From Streptomyces cylindrosporus (lineage in GTDB: Bacteria > Actinomycetota > Actinomycetes > Streptomycetales > Streptomycetaceae): a stretch of 64,000 nucleotides of DNA. A model generated the notes under the pieces. It was not told the origin of the DNA and ran no database searches. It saw only the letters and a program-made list of their open reading frames with translations. A program made the translations under genes and the position numbers. The stretch spans positions 496,001 to 560,000 of the forward strand of contig NZ_JALDAY010000005.1 of NCBI RefSeq assembly GCF_022698165.1. Direction: 5' to 3'. Of the stretch, positions 33,315-42,578 are shown piece by piece (the first letter of the stretch is position 1; each line of letters starts with the position of its first letter).

Positions 33315-36300
33315 CTAACTGTCCGACGGCTTACCCGAACGAGGGGCGCCGACCGCGGCGCCCGCCTTGACGCCACCGTCCTTGCCCGCCGCCGGGGCCT
33401 CAAAGGATTCCAACGCTTCCAGGACGTCCTGGACACGGGAGATCTCGGCGTTGATGTCCTCGCGCCGGCGCACCAGGATCTCCAGCTCGCGCTTGCCCTC
33501 CTCGACCGTGGCCTTGGCCTCGCGGATCGCCTCGGCCTTCAGCTCCTCGGCCTCCTTCACGAGGGCCGCCTTCTTCTGCTCGGCCTCCTTCAGGAGCCCC
33601 TCGGCCTTCTTCACCGCGGCGATACGGACCTTGCCCGCCTCGGAGTTGGCCTCCGAGACCAGCTCCTTGGCCTTCGCCTGGGCCTTCCCGAGCTGCTCCT
33701 CGGCGGCCTTGATGAGCGCGTCGCAGCGGTCGCCCGCCGCCTTCATCGTCTCGGCCGACTCACGGCGGGCCCGCTCGTGCAGCGCCTCGATCTCACTGGT
33801 GATCCGGTCGCGCAGCTCCTCCGCGCGCTCCCTTATCGCCGTGGCGTCCCGGCGCGCGCCGACCAGCAGCTCGTCCGCGTCCGTACGGGCCTTCTCCACC
33901 CGGGCGTTGCCCTCGACCGTCGCCTCCGACACCAGCCGGTCGGCCTCCTTGCGGGCCGCGCCCACCATGGCGTCGGCCTGCGCCTCCGCCTCGGCGGTCG
34001 TCTTGTGGGCCTGCTGCTGCGCCTCGGTGAGCAGCTTGTCGGCCTCGGCGGTGGTCTCGGTGATGAGCGTGTCGACCTGCTCGGCCACGTCCTGGCGCCG
34101 CTTCGCCGCGTCCTTGCGGGCCTCGTCGAGGGTGTGCTCGGCCTCCTCGCGCGCGGAGTTGACCAGCCGCTCGGCGTCCGCCGCCGCCTCGGCCTTGACC
34201 CGCTGCGCCTCGCTGCGGATCCGCTCCGCGTGCTGCTGGGCCTGTCCGACCGTGTCCGCCGCCTCGGCGCGCAGCCGCTCCGCGTCCCCGGAGGCGTCGG
34301 CGATGAGCTTCTCGGCCTTGGCGACCGCCTCGGCCCGCACCCGCTCCGCCTCGGCCGCCGTCTCCACGCGCAGCCGCTCGGCCTCCGCGACGGTGTCGGT
34401 GCGCAGCTTGTCGGTGTCGCGGATCGTCTCCGTGGTGAGCCGCTCGGCCTCGCTGCGGGCCTCGGTGATCAGGGTGTCGGCCTGCGTCGCCGCGTCCGAG
34501 CGGATGCGGTTGGCGTCCTCGCGGGCGTCCGCCCGGGTGCGCGCGGCGGCCTGGTCGGCCTCGGCGACCAGGTCCGACACCTCGGTGCGCACCCGCTGGG
34601 CGTGCTCGGCCGCGTCCGCGCGCAGCCGCTCGGCCTCCGCGATCGCCTCCGAAACCGTGCGCTCGGCAAGCGACTTGGCGGCGTCCGTCTCCTCGCGGGC
34701 CTCGCGCCGCACCCGGTTGGCGTCCTCGGTGGCCCGCTCCCGCTCGGCGTAGGCGTCGGCGCGGACCCGGTCCGCCTCCTCCTGCGCCTCGCGCCGGGTA
34801 CGGTCCGCCGCGTGCTCGGCGGCCGAGCGCAGCCCGGCGATCTCCTCCTGGGCCTGCTCGTGCAGCCCCGACACCGAGTCCCGTACCTGCTGGGCGTGCT
34901 GCTCGGCGCCCGACACCATCTCGTTCGCGCGCCGGTCGGCCTCCTCGACCAGCCGGAGAGCCTCGGCCTGCGCCTCCTCGACGCGGTTGCGCGCCGAGGC
35001 CAGCAGCTCCTCGCTCTGCTCGCGCGCCCGCTCGCGCTCCTGGTCGGCCTCGGTGCGCGCGGCGCCGAGGGTCTCCTCGGCCTCGCGGCGGCGCCGGGTG
35101 GCCTCCTCCTGGGCGGCGGCCAGCGTCTCCGACGCCTCGGTGGCGAGCCGCTCGGCGGCGGCCTGCGCCTCCGCCCGCACCCGGTCCGCGGTCTCCTGCG
35201 CCTCCGACTTCAGCCGCTCGGCCTCGGCCGCGGCCTCCGACCTCAGGCGTACGGCGACGGCCTCGCCCTCGGCCCGGGACGCCGACGCGTCCGACGCCGC
35301 TTCGTTGCGCAGCCGGTCGGCCTCCGCCTCGGCCTGCTGCTGGAGCGTACGGATCCGCTCGGCGGCCTCGGCGCGCAGCCGCTCCGTCTCCTCGGCGGCC
35401 TCGCGGCGGATCCGCGCGGCCTCCTCACGGGCCTCGGTGAGGGCCTGCTCGGCGGCGGCGAGCCGCTCCTCGGCCTCGGTGTGCAGCCGCGTCAGCTCGT
35501 CGGCGGCCTCCGCCCGGCGTGCCTCTATGGCCCGCTCGGTCTCCTCGTGCAGCTCGCGGGCGGCCTGCTCGGCGGCGGCCTTGATGCCCTCGGCCTGCTC
35601 GACGACCTCCTCGCGGTGCCGCTCGGCCTCCTGCCGGGTGCGCTGCAGCGTCTCCTCGGCCTGCCGGCGCAGCGTGGTCGCCCGCTCGATGGCCTCGGTG
35701 CGGACCTTCTCGCTGTCCGTCGTGGCCTTCTGGCGCAGCTCGTCGGCGTCCTGCTTGGCCTTCGCCAGCAGCTCCTCGGCGGTCTTGGCGGCCTCCTCGA
35801 TCTGGAGGACGGCCTCCTTGCGGGCCTCCGCCCGGATCTTCTCGCCCTCGGCGACCGCGTCGGCCCGCAGCTGCTCGGCCTCGCCGCGCAGCCGGCGCGC
35901 CTCCTCCTGCAGCTCGACCGTCTTGGCGCGGTACTCCTTGGTGTCGTCCTTGGCCGCGCCCTTGAGCTGCTCGGAGATGTCGTGCGCCTCGGCCCGCAGC
36001 CGGTCCGCCTCGGCCTCCGCCTCCCGGCGGATCCGCTCGGCCTCCTCGGCGGCGGCCTTGGTGGTGTTCTTCGCGTCCTCCTGCGCCCGGTTGAGGACGT
36101 CCTCGGCGGTCTTGGCCGCCTTCGACAGCTGGGTCGCGCTCTCCTCGGCGGTGATCGTACGGGCCTTCTCGGCGGCCTCCGCGACGATCCGCTCGGCCTC
36201 GGCGCGGGCGTCCGCGACGACCTGCTCCGCCTCCGACTTGGTGGCCTCGGCCTCCTTGGTGGCCTCCTCGACCAGCCGGGCGACCTGCTCCTTCGCCGTG

Positions 36301-37226
36301 CGCGTGCGCTGCTCGTTGGCCGACTCGGCGCTGGAGAGGGCCTTCTCGGCCTGCGCGGTGGCCTCGGTGACCAGCTTGTCGGCCTCGGCCTGCGCCTTGC
36401 GCAGCGCCTCCTCGGCCTCCGCCATGCGCTGCTCGGCGGTCCGGCTCAGCTCCTGCGCCTGCCGGCGCGCGGAGTCCGACTCCGTCGCGGTGGAGGAACG
36501 CAGCTGCTCGGCGTGGTCGGTGGCCTCCTGGGCCTGCGTGGAGGCGGCGTTCAGCAGCCGCTCGGCGTCCGTACGGGCCCGGCGCAGCAGCTGCTCCGCC
36601 TCCGCACGGGCCTGCTCGGCCTCGCTCTCCAGCCGCTGCCGCGCCTCCGCGGCGACCCGCTCGGCCTCCGCGCGGGCGGCGGCCATGGCCTGCTCGGCCT
36701 CGGCCCGGGACTCCTCCAGCAGGCGGCGCGCCTGGGACTCGCTGCGGGCGCGCAGCTGCTCGGCCCACGCCACGTTCTCGTTGACGTGGGACTCGACGGT
36801 CTGCCGGCGCTCCGCGAGCTCCTGGTCCAGCTGCTGGCGGCGGGTGACCGCCTCCTGGTGCAGCTCGGCCTGGAGCCGGGCCGCGTTCTCCGCGTGCTCC
36901 TGGAGGATGCGCTGGGTCTGCGCCCGCACCTGGCTCAGCTCGCGCTCGGCGTCCTGGCGCAGCTGGTCGGCCTGGATCTGCGCGTTCCGCAGCAACTGCT
37001 CGGCCTGGTAGCCGATGTCACCGCCGGCGAAGTCGGGCCGGGACATGAGGGTGCGGCGCGCCTCGTGCAGCTTGGCGCGCAGCACCTCGACCTGGTAGCC
37101 GAGGTCCTCGGCGTGCTGGATCGCCTTCTCACGCTCGGTCTTCAGCCGATCCATCTCGGCCTCGAACCGAGAGAGGTGGTCGACGTCAGCCGCCTGCTCT
37201 CGCTCCTGGCGTTCGTAGCCCCGCAC
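33315..37226 (-). CDS. scy: Scy, giant coiled-coil polarity scaffold
   Basis: Scy organises the tip assembly with DivIVA and FilP and helps set new hyphal tips. The product has 1303 residues. The head RGYERQEREQAADVDHLSRFEAEMDRLK leads into a short DivIVA-like region and then more than 1100 residues of near-continuous Ala/Glu/Arg coiled coil. The coil is built from recurrent AEAERxRxEA-type units, the family's hendecad-based long repeat. The tail (EAPAAGKDGGVKAGAAVG region) is non-helical. The GTG start fits the family. Biased codon use leaves other frames open for over 4 kb, but those are not genes. Confidence 0.95.
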   Translation of the reverse strand: MRGYERQEREQAADVDHLSRFEAEMDRLKTEREKAIQHAEDLGYQVEVLRAKLHEARRTLMSRPDFAGGDIGYQAEQLLRNAQIQADQLRQDAERELSQVRAQTQRILQEHAENAARLQAELHQEAVTRRQQLDQELAERRQTVESHVNENVAWAEQLRARSESQARRLLEESRAEAEQAMAAARAEAERVAAEARQRLESEAEQARAEAEQLLRRARTDAERLLNAASTQAQEATDHAEQLRSSTATESDSARRQAQELSRTAEQRMAEAEEALRKAQAEADKLVTEATAQAEKALSSAESANEQRTRTAKEQVARLVEEATKEAEATKSEAEQVVADARAEAERIVAEAAEKARTITAEESATQLSKAAKTAEDVLNRAQEDAKNTTKAAAEEAERIRREAEAEADRLRAEAHDISEQLKGAAKDDTKEYRAKTVELQEEARRLRGEAEQLRADAVAEGEKIRAEARKEAVLQIEEAAKTAEELLAKAKQDADELRQKATTDSEKVRTEAIERATTLRRQAEETLQRTRQEAERHREEVVEQAEGIKAAAEQAARELHEETERAIEARRAEAADELTRLHTEAEERLAAAEQALTEAREEAARIRREAAEETERLRAEAAERIRTLQQQAEAEADRLRNEAASDASASRAEGEAVAVRLRSEAAAEAERLKSEAQETADRVRAEAQAAAERLATEASETLAAAQEEATRRRREAEETLGAARTEADQERERAREQSEELLASARNRVEEAQAEALRLVEEADRRANEMVSGAEQHAQQVRDSVSGLHEQAQEEIAGLRSAAEHAADRTRREAQEEADRVRADAYAERERATEDANRVRREAREETDAAKSLAERTVSEAIAEAERLRADAAEHAQRVRTEVSDLVAEADQAAARTRADAREDANRIRSDAATQADTLITEARSEAERLTTETIRDTDKLRTDTVAEAERLRVETAAEAERVRAEAVAKAEKLIADASGDAERLRAEAADTVGQAQQHAERIRSEAQRVKAEAAADAERLVNSAREEAEHTLDEARKDAAKRRQDVAEQVDTLITETTAEADKLLTEAQQQAHKTTAEAEAQADAMVGAARKEADRLVSEATVEGNARVEKARTDADELLVGARRDATAIRERAEELRDRITSEIEALHERARRESAETMKAAGDRCDALIKAAEEQLGKAQAKAKELVSEANSEAGKVRIAAVKKAEGLLKEAEQKKAALVKEAEELKAEAIREAKATVEEGKRELEILVRRREDINAEISRVQDVLEALESFEAPAAGKDGGVKAGAAVGAPRSGKPSDS

Positions 37227-37435
37227 TGCGCGGTCCCATCCGTCCCCTGGTCGCAGGTCTGCCCATACGAGCTCCGTCCTCCGCCGAACGGGGCCCCCGG
37301 GGAATGGTGTCAGATCAACGGCGGAGCATGGGCTGCTGCCCCGACGCTCGTCCCCCGAAACCCGGACCCCGGCGTGCGATCACCCCCCGAAGAGCGGCGA
37401 CCGACCCCAACCCTACCGGCCCATATGTACGAGGG

Positions 37436-37876
37436 TCAGTGCTCAGGTGACTCAACAGGCGCCGAAGTGACCAGTTCTGTCAGTACGCCATGACAATCCT
37501 TGGGGTGCAGGAACGTGATCCGTGACCCCATGGAGCCGCGTCGCGGCTCTTCGTACAGAACGCGTACGCCCTTGTCCTTGATGTCGGCCGCGTCCTGGTC
37601 CACATCCGCCGTACCGAAAGCGATGTGGTGGACGCCCTCCCCGTTCTTGTCCAGCCATTTCGCGACCGTCGAGTCCGGCCGGGTGGGCTCCAGGAGCTGG
37701 AGGTAGGAGGCGCCGCCGTCGGACGTGTCGTTGATCTTGAGCATGGCCTCGCGGACGCCCTGCTCCTCGTTGACCTCGGAGTGGAAGACCTCGAAGCCGT
37801 AGGTGGCCCGGTAGAACTCCACGGTCTTGTCGAGGTCGAAACAGGCGATCCCGATGTGGTCGATTCGCGTCAGCAT
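37436..37876 (-). CDS. mce: Methylmalonyl-CoA epimerase
   Basis: This epimerase interconverts (2R)- and (2S)-methylmalonyl-CoA between the B12-dependent mutase and propionyl-CoA carboxylase. The 146-residue glyoxalase-fold protein has metal-ligand candidates His7 (IDHIG), Gln60 (YLQLLEP), His83/His84 (VHHIAFG) and Glu134 (LTEL). I start at the ATG at 37876 (LTRIDHIGIA); upstream codons are not conserved. It is divergent from the thiolase gene. Together with MeaB and IcmA in this window it belongs to acyl-CoA rearrangement metabolism. Confidence 0.95.
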   Translation of the reverse strand: MLTRIDHIGIACFDLDKTVEFYRATYGFEVFHSEVNEEQGVREAMLKINDTSDGGASYLQLLEPTRPDSTVAKWLDKNGEGVHHIAFGTADVDQDAADIKDKGVRVLYEEPRRGSMGSRITFLHPKDCHGVLTELVTSAPVESPEH

Positions 37877-38024
37877 GCTGTTAGTGCAGCGCTCCCGGGA
37901 TGGTTGCGCAACGTGCGAGCGATCACATCGACGGCACGGTGACGGCACGGAGTGCCACTCAGTACGCTCGAAGTAAACCCTCGTTCACTCCTCGGCAGTG
38001 CAGCCGGTAAGGGGATCGCAGCTC

Positions 38025-39224
38025 ATGTCTTCTGGAACGAACACCTCCGTGATCGTCGCGGGCGCCCGGACGCCCATGGGACGGTTGCTGGGCTCGCTGA
38101 AGTCCTTCTCCGGAGCCGACCTCGGCGGCTTCGCGATCAAGGCCGCCCTCGACCGTGCGGGGATCGGTGGCGACCAGGTGCAGTACGTCATCATGGGCCA
38201 GGTGCTGCAGGCCGGCGCGGGCCAGATCCCGGCCCGCCAGGCCGCCGTCAAGGCCGGCATCCCGATGAGCGTCCCGGCGCTCACCGTCAACAAGGTGTGC
38301 CTCTCCGGCCTCGACGCCATCGCGCTCGCCGACCAGCTGATCCGCGCCGGCGAGTTCGAGGTCGTCGTGGCCGGCGGCCAGGAGTCCATGACCAACGCCC
38401 CCCACCTGCTGCCGAAGTCCCGCGAGGGCTTCAAGTACGGCGCGATCGAGATGCTCGACGCCATGGCGTACGACGGCCTGACCGACCCCTGGGAGAACAT
38501 CCCGATGGGCGAGTCGACCGAGAAGCACAACACGCGCCTGGGCATCCTGCGCCCCGAGCAGGACGAGATCGCCGCGCTGTCCCACCAGCGCGCGGCGGCC
38601 GCCCAGAAGAACGGCGTCTTCGAGGCCGAGATCACCCCGATCGAGATCCCGCAGCGCAAGGGCGAGCCGGTCGTCTTCAGCAAGGACGAGGGCATCCGCG
38701 GCGACACCACCGCCGAGTCGCTCGGCAAGCTGCGCCCGGCCTTCACCAAGGACGGCACGATCACGGCCGGCACGAGCTCCCAGATCTCGGACGGTGCGGC
38801 GGCCGTGGTCGTGATGAGCAAGGCCAAGGCGCAGGAGCTGGGCCTGGAGTGGATCGCCGAGATCGGCGCGCACGGCAATGTCGCCGGCCCGGACAACTCG
38901 CTCCAGTCGCAGCCGTCCAACGCGATCCTGCACGCCCTCAAGAAGGAGGGCCTGGAGGTCGAGGACCTCGACCTCATCGAGATCAACGAGGCCTTCGCGG
39001 CCGTCGCGGTCCAGTCAATCAAGGACCTCGGGGTGTCCACGGAAAGGGTGAACGTCAACGGCGGCGCCATCGCCCTGGGCCACCCGATCGGCATGTCCGG
39101 CGCCCGTCTCGTCCTGCACCTGGCCCTGGAGCTCAAGCGCCGGGGCGGCGGTGTGGGCGCGGCGGCGCTGTGCGGCGGCGGCGGTCAGGGTGACGCTCTG
39201 ATCGTCCGGGTACCCAAGGCCTGA
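38025..39224 (+). CDS. Acetyl-CoA C-acetyltransferase (thiolase)
   Basis: This enzyme condenses two acetyl-CoA to acetoacetyl-CoA, or the reverse. The 399-residue protein has the acyl-enzyme cysteine Cys92 in NKVCLSG, His353 in GHPIGMSG and Cys383 in CGGGGQG, the full biosynthetic-thiolase triad. AAGGGGA precedes the ATG at 38025; an earlier in-frame start adds no conserved residues. It is followed 38 bases later by meaB, likely in one transcript, an arrangement seen in other streptomycetes. Confidence 0.96.
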   Translation: MSSGTNTSVIVAGARTPMGRLLGSLKSFSGADLGGFAIKAALDRAGIGGDQVQYVIMGQVLQAGAGQIPARQAAVKAGIPMSVPALTVNKVCLSGLDAIALADQLIRAGEFEVVVAGGQESMTNAPHLLPKSREGFKYGAIEMLDAMAYDGLTDPWENIPMGESTEKHNTRLGILRPEQDEIAALSHQRAAAAQKNGVFEAEITPIEIPQRKGEPVVFSKDEGIRGDTTAESLGKLRPAFTKDGTITAGTSSQISDGAAAVVVMSKAKAQELGLEWIAEIGAHGNVAGPDNSLQSQPSNAILHALKKEGLEVEDLDLIEINEAFAAVAVQSIKDLGVSTERVNVNGGAIALGHPIGMSGARLVLHLALELKRRGGGVGAAALCGGGGQGDALIVRVPKA

Positions 39225-39262
39225 GCCTTCGGTACGTACGTCGATCTCGGAACGGAGCTGTG

Positions 39263-40219
39263 ATGCAGGACGTCGCCACACTCGTCGCCCAGGCGAGGGA
39301 GGGCCGGCCGCGGGCCGTGGCCCGGCTGATCTCCCTGGTGGAGGGGGCGTCCCCGCAGCTGCGCGAGGTCATGGCGGCACTGGCCCCGCTGACGGGCAAC
39401 GCGTACGTGGTCGGCCTGACCGGCTCGCCCGGCGTCGGCAAGTCGACGTCCACGTCCGCCCTGGTCACGGCGTACCGCAAGCAGGGCAGGCGGGTCGGCG
39501 TCCTGGCCGTCGACCCGTCCTCCCCGTTCTCCGGCGGCGCGCTGCTCGGCGACCGGGTCCGTATGTCGGACCACGCCTCCGACCCCGGCGTCTACATCCG
39601 CTCGATGGCGACCCGCGGCCACCTGGGCGGCCTCGCCTGGGCCGCCCCGCAGGCGATCCGCGTGCTGGACGCGGCGGGCTGCGAGGTGATCCTGGTCGAG
39701 ACGGTCGGCGTCGGCCAGTCGGAGGTGGAGATCGCCGCCCAGGCCGACACGAGCGTCGTCCTCCTGGCCCCCGGGATGGGCGACGGCATCCAGGCGGCCA
39801 AGGCGGGCATCCTCGAGATCGGGGACGTGTACGTCGTCAACAAGGCGGACCGGGACGGCGCCGACGCCACCGCCCGCGAGCTGAACCACATGCTGGGCCT
39901 CGGCGAGTCCCGCCGCCCCGGCGACTGGCGCCCGCCGATCGTCAAGACGGTCGCGGCCCGCGCGGAGGGGATCGACGAGGTCGTGGAAGCCCTGGAGAAG
40001 CACCGCGCCTGGATGGAGGAGCGGGGCGTCCTCGCGGAACGCCGCCTCGCCCGCGCCTCCCGCGAGGTCGAGACGATCGCGGTCACGGCCCTGCGCGAAC
40101 GCATCGGCGACCTCCATGGCGACCGCCGCCTCGGCGCGCTGGCGGAACGGATCGTGGGCGGCGAGCTGGACCCGTACCGCGCGGCGGACGAACTGGTGGC
40201 GGGCCTGACACAGGGCTGA
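39263..40219 (+). CDS. meaB: MeaB-type GTPase chaperone of B12-dependent mutases
   Basis: MeaB protects and reloads adenosylcobalamin in methylmalonyl- or isobutyryl-CoA mutase. The 318-residue G protein has Walker A GSPGVGKST (54-62), the switch region AVDPSSPFSGGALLGDRVRM, ETVGVGQSE and the guanine-specific NKAD. The ATG at 39263 is preferred to the GTG three bases earlier because CGGAG lies 6 bases upstream of it. It follows the thiolase gene, and its partner mutase icmA is at 53.7 kb. Confidence 0.95.
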   Translation: MQDVATLVAQAREGRPRAVARLISLVEGASPQLREVMAALAPLTGNAYVVGLTGSPGVGKSTSTSALVTAYRKQGRRVGVLAVDPSSPFSGGALLGDRVRMSDHASDPGVYIRSMATRGHLGGLAWAAPQAIRVLDAAGCEVILVETVGVGQSEVEIAAQADTSVVLLAPGMGDGIQAAKAGILEIGDVYVVNKADRDGADATARELNHMLGLGESRRPGDWRPPIVKTVAARAEGIDEVVEALEKHRAWMEERGVLAERRLARASREVETIAVTALRERIGDLHGDRRLGALAERIVGGELDPYRAADELVAGLTQG

Positions 40220-40426
40220 CGCGGGGACATCCCACGGCAGCGGACATGCCATGGCCGCGGGGATATTGCGTGGTCGTCCCCTTCCCCCCGCTGCTACGTT
40301 GATCGACATGTACCTCCTCTTGGCATAGGGCACGCCCCGGCCGCGTCCGGCGAGCGGTGACAGACCGCAGCCGTTGCACGCGGCCCTTTGGCGTCCCCTT
40401 TTCCCGCCTCGAGTCGAGGAATTGCC

Positions 40427-41986
40427 GTGTCTTCCACGTCAGTTGCCCGACGGCCGTCGTACGCCGCCGTGCTCCGCATCCCGCACGCCCGCCGCACCTT
40501 CGCCGCCGCACTGCTCGGCAGGCTGTCGTACGGAGTCGTCCCGCTCTCCCTGATGCTCGCCGTGACCCGTTCCTCCGGGTCGTACGCGGTGGCGGGCACC
40601 GTGATGGCGCTGTTCTCCGGCGCCGCCGTCTTCCTCTCGCCCGTACGGGCGTCCCTGATCGACCGCCACGGACCACGCGCCGCGCTCGTCCCGATGGTCA
40701 CGGCGTACGCCGCCCTGCTGACCGTCCTGACGGCACTGATCTGGCGTCCAGGCACGGCCTCCCCGGTCGTGCTCGGCGCGGTGACGGCCGCGGCGGGCGC
40801 CTGCACACCACCGCTGGGCCCCACCATGCGCGCGGTATGGGGCCGACTCGCCCCGGACCGGGCGCTGCTGCAGCGCGCGTACAGCCTCGACGGCGTCGCC
40901 GAGGAACTGCTGTTCGTCTCGGGCCCGTTGCTGGTAGGCGTACTGGTCGGCTCCGCCTCACCGGCGGCCGGGCTCGCCGTCGGAACGGGCCTGATGCTGA
41001 CGGGAACGGCGGCTTTCGTGACCTCACCGGCGGTGGCCGGGGTGGGGCCTGCGGGGCGGGAGGAGCGGGTGCGGGAGGCGCGTGACGGGTTGGCGGCTGG
41101 GCGAGAGGCGGGGGATAGGTCTTCCGGGGCGGGGGAGTGGGCGCGGGAGGTGCGCGAAGGGTTGGCTGCCGGGCTGGTGGCGGGGAATGGGTCCTTTTCC
41201 GGGCCAGGGGCGCGGGCGCGGACGGTGCGTGACAGGCTGGCTGCCGGGCTCGAGGCGGGGAATGGGCTGGCTGCTGGGTGGGTCGGCGGCCGCAGGGTGT
41301 TGCGTCGGCTGTTTCCGGGGCCCGGCGGGCGCGGGGTTTGCCCGACCGGCGTGCAGGGCGGCATTCAGCACCCTCGGCGTGCCCAGTCGGCCGGTGTGCT
41401 TCGGCGGGTCCTTCAGCCCGTCGTCGCCGTCGCCGGTGTGGGACTGGCACTCGGGCTGGCCGATCTCGTCGTCGTCGCCTTCGTCGAGCAGCGGCATCAC
41501 GGTGACGACGCCGTGGCCTGGACGCTGGCCGCGCTGTCGGCCGGCAGTGCGGTGGGCGGGCTGCTCAACGGGGCCGTCGCCTGGAGCGTCCCGGCGCGGA
41601 CGCGGCTGCCGCTGAGCACCGTCGGCCTGGGGCTGGCGCTGCTCGGCGCGGGGCTCGCCCCCGGCCTCGGCACGCTCGCCCTCGCCCTCGCGGTCGCCGG
41701 GTTCTTCGTGGCGCCGACGCTGACCACGGCCTACCTCGTCGCCGACAACGCGTCCGCCCCCGAGGCGAGGGTCCGGGCCGGTACCTGGGTCAACACCGCC
41801 GTCAACGCGGGCCTCACGGCCGGCGGCGCCGTCGCCGGGCACCTGGTGGACGCCCTGCCCACGGGCCCGTGCTTCGCGACGGCGGGCGCGGCGGCCCTGC
41901 TGACCGCCCTGGCCACGGCGCGGGGAGCCCGCGAACGGAACACCCCTCGCCGTGTCCTCGATGCCGTCGCCCTCGACCACCGATGA
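40427..41986 (+). CDS. MFS transporter with a repeated central loop
   Basis: The 519-residue protein has two sets of membrane helices (about residues 30-205 and 330-500) in the MFS arrangement. The conserved loop LIDRHGPRAALV lies after helix two. The central cytoplasmic loop is enlarged to about 120 residues and holds three copies of a 24-25-residue repeat (R-E/T-V-R-E/D-x-LAAG-x-x-AG-N/D-x). The DNA repeats at 72-75 bp. The substrate is unknown. The GTG at 40427 has GAGGA 6 bases upstream. The repeat may be a recent expansion, since it is rich in Gly/Arg and lacks hydrophobic structure. Confidence 0.87.
   Translation: MSSTSVARRPSYAAVLRIPHARRTFAAALLGRLSYGVVPLSLMLAVTRSSGSYAVAGTVMALFSGAAVFLSPVRASLIDRHGPRAALVPMVTAYAALLTVLTALIWRPGTASPVVLGAVTAAAGACTPPLGPTMRAVWGRLAPDRALLQRAYSLDGVAEELLFVSGPLLVGVLVGSASPAAGLAVGTGLMLTGTAAFVTSPAVAGVGPAGREERVREARDGLAAGREAGDRSSGAGEWAREVREGLAAGLVAGNGSFSGPGARARTVRDRLAAGLEAGNGLAAGWVGGRRVLRRLFPGPGGRGVCPTGVQGGIQHPRRAQSAGVLRRVLQPVVAVAGVGLALGLADLVVVAFVEQRHHGDDAVAWTLAALSAGSAVGGLLNGAVAWSVPARTRLPLSTVGLGLALLGAGLAPGLGTLALALAVAGFFVAPTLTTAYLVADNASAPEARVRAGTWVNTAVNAGLTAGGAVAGHLVDALPTGPCFATAGAAALLTALATARGARERNTPRRVLDAVALDHR
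41074..41268 (+). repeat. 72-75-bp coding tandem repeats in the MFS gene
   Basis: Three related units begin near 41081, 41153 and 41228. Each contains CGTGACGGG/CGCGAAGGG/CGTGACAGG followed by TTGGC-GGCTGGG or CTGGCTGCCGGG-type sequence and GCGGGG(A). The third is partial. The units stay in frame and encode LAAGREAGD, LAAGLVAGN and LAAGLEAGN. Confidence 0.8.
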
Positions 41987-42009
41987 GGGCGTCGGGGCGG
42001 TCCCGGTCC

Positions 42010-42486
42010 CTAGGGCCGCCCCCGCTGCCCGCGCAGGTGTTCCGCGATCGGCTTGAGCGCCTTGTCGAGCTCCGACAGGGCCTCGGGGGACAGCAGATCG
42101 ATGAAGTGCCGCCGCACGGACGCCACATGGTGGGGCGCGACCTTCTGCATGGTCTCCATGCCGTGCTCGGTCAGCACCGCGTAGAGACCGCGCCGGTCCG
42201 ACTCGCAGTTCTCCCGCCGGACCAGGTTCGCGTTCTCCATGCGGGTGATCTGGTGGGAGAGGCGGCTCTTGGACTGGAGGGTGGCGGACGCGAGGTCGCT
42301 CATCCGCATCCGTACGTCCTCCGACTCGGAGAGGTTCACCAGGATCTCGTAGTCGTTCATTGTCAGGCCGAACGGCTGCAGGTCCTTCTCGAGCTGGTAC
42401 GTCAACAGCCTGTTGACCTCCAGGTGGGTGCGCCAGGCGCACTGCTCCGCATCGGTCAGCCAGCGGGTGGCCGTCTCGGTCTCCAT
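42010..42486 (-). CDS. MarR-family regulator
   Basis: The 158-residue protein has the MarR winged helix: HLEVNRLLTYQLEKDLQPFGLTMNDYEILVNLSES, in parts, then SDLASATLQSKSRLSHQITRMENANLVRRENCESDRRGLYAVLTEHG, the recognition helix and wing. Two cysteines (about 16 and 93) could make it redox-responsive, which is inferred. It lies 92 bases downstream of, and in the same direction as, the three AIM24 genes, and convergent with the MFS gene. Confidence 0.92.
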   Translation of the reverse strand: METETATRWLTDAEQCAWRTHLEVNRLLTYQLEKDLQPFGLTMNDYEILVNLSESEDVRMRMSDLASATLQSKSRLSHQITRMENANLVRRENCESDRRGLYAVLTEHGMETMQKVAPHHVASVRRHFIDLLSPEALSELDKALKPIAEHLRGQRGRP

Positions 42487-42578
42487 GAATGAAGTCTACC
42501 TAAAATGTTGAAAGGCGAACTAGTGAGGGTGGTATGACGGCGCGCACACGTTCGACGTCACACTCCGCAGACTACCGC

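Noticed and set aside
33243..37493. A 1416-codon open frame on the + strand opposite scy
   Set aside because: It reads as Leu/Arg/Gly-rich sequence created by the complement of Ala/Glu/Arg codons. It has no family match, and the reverse-strand Scy product is unmistakable.
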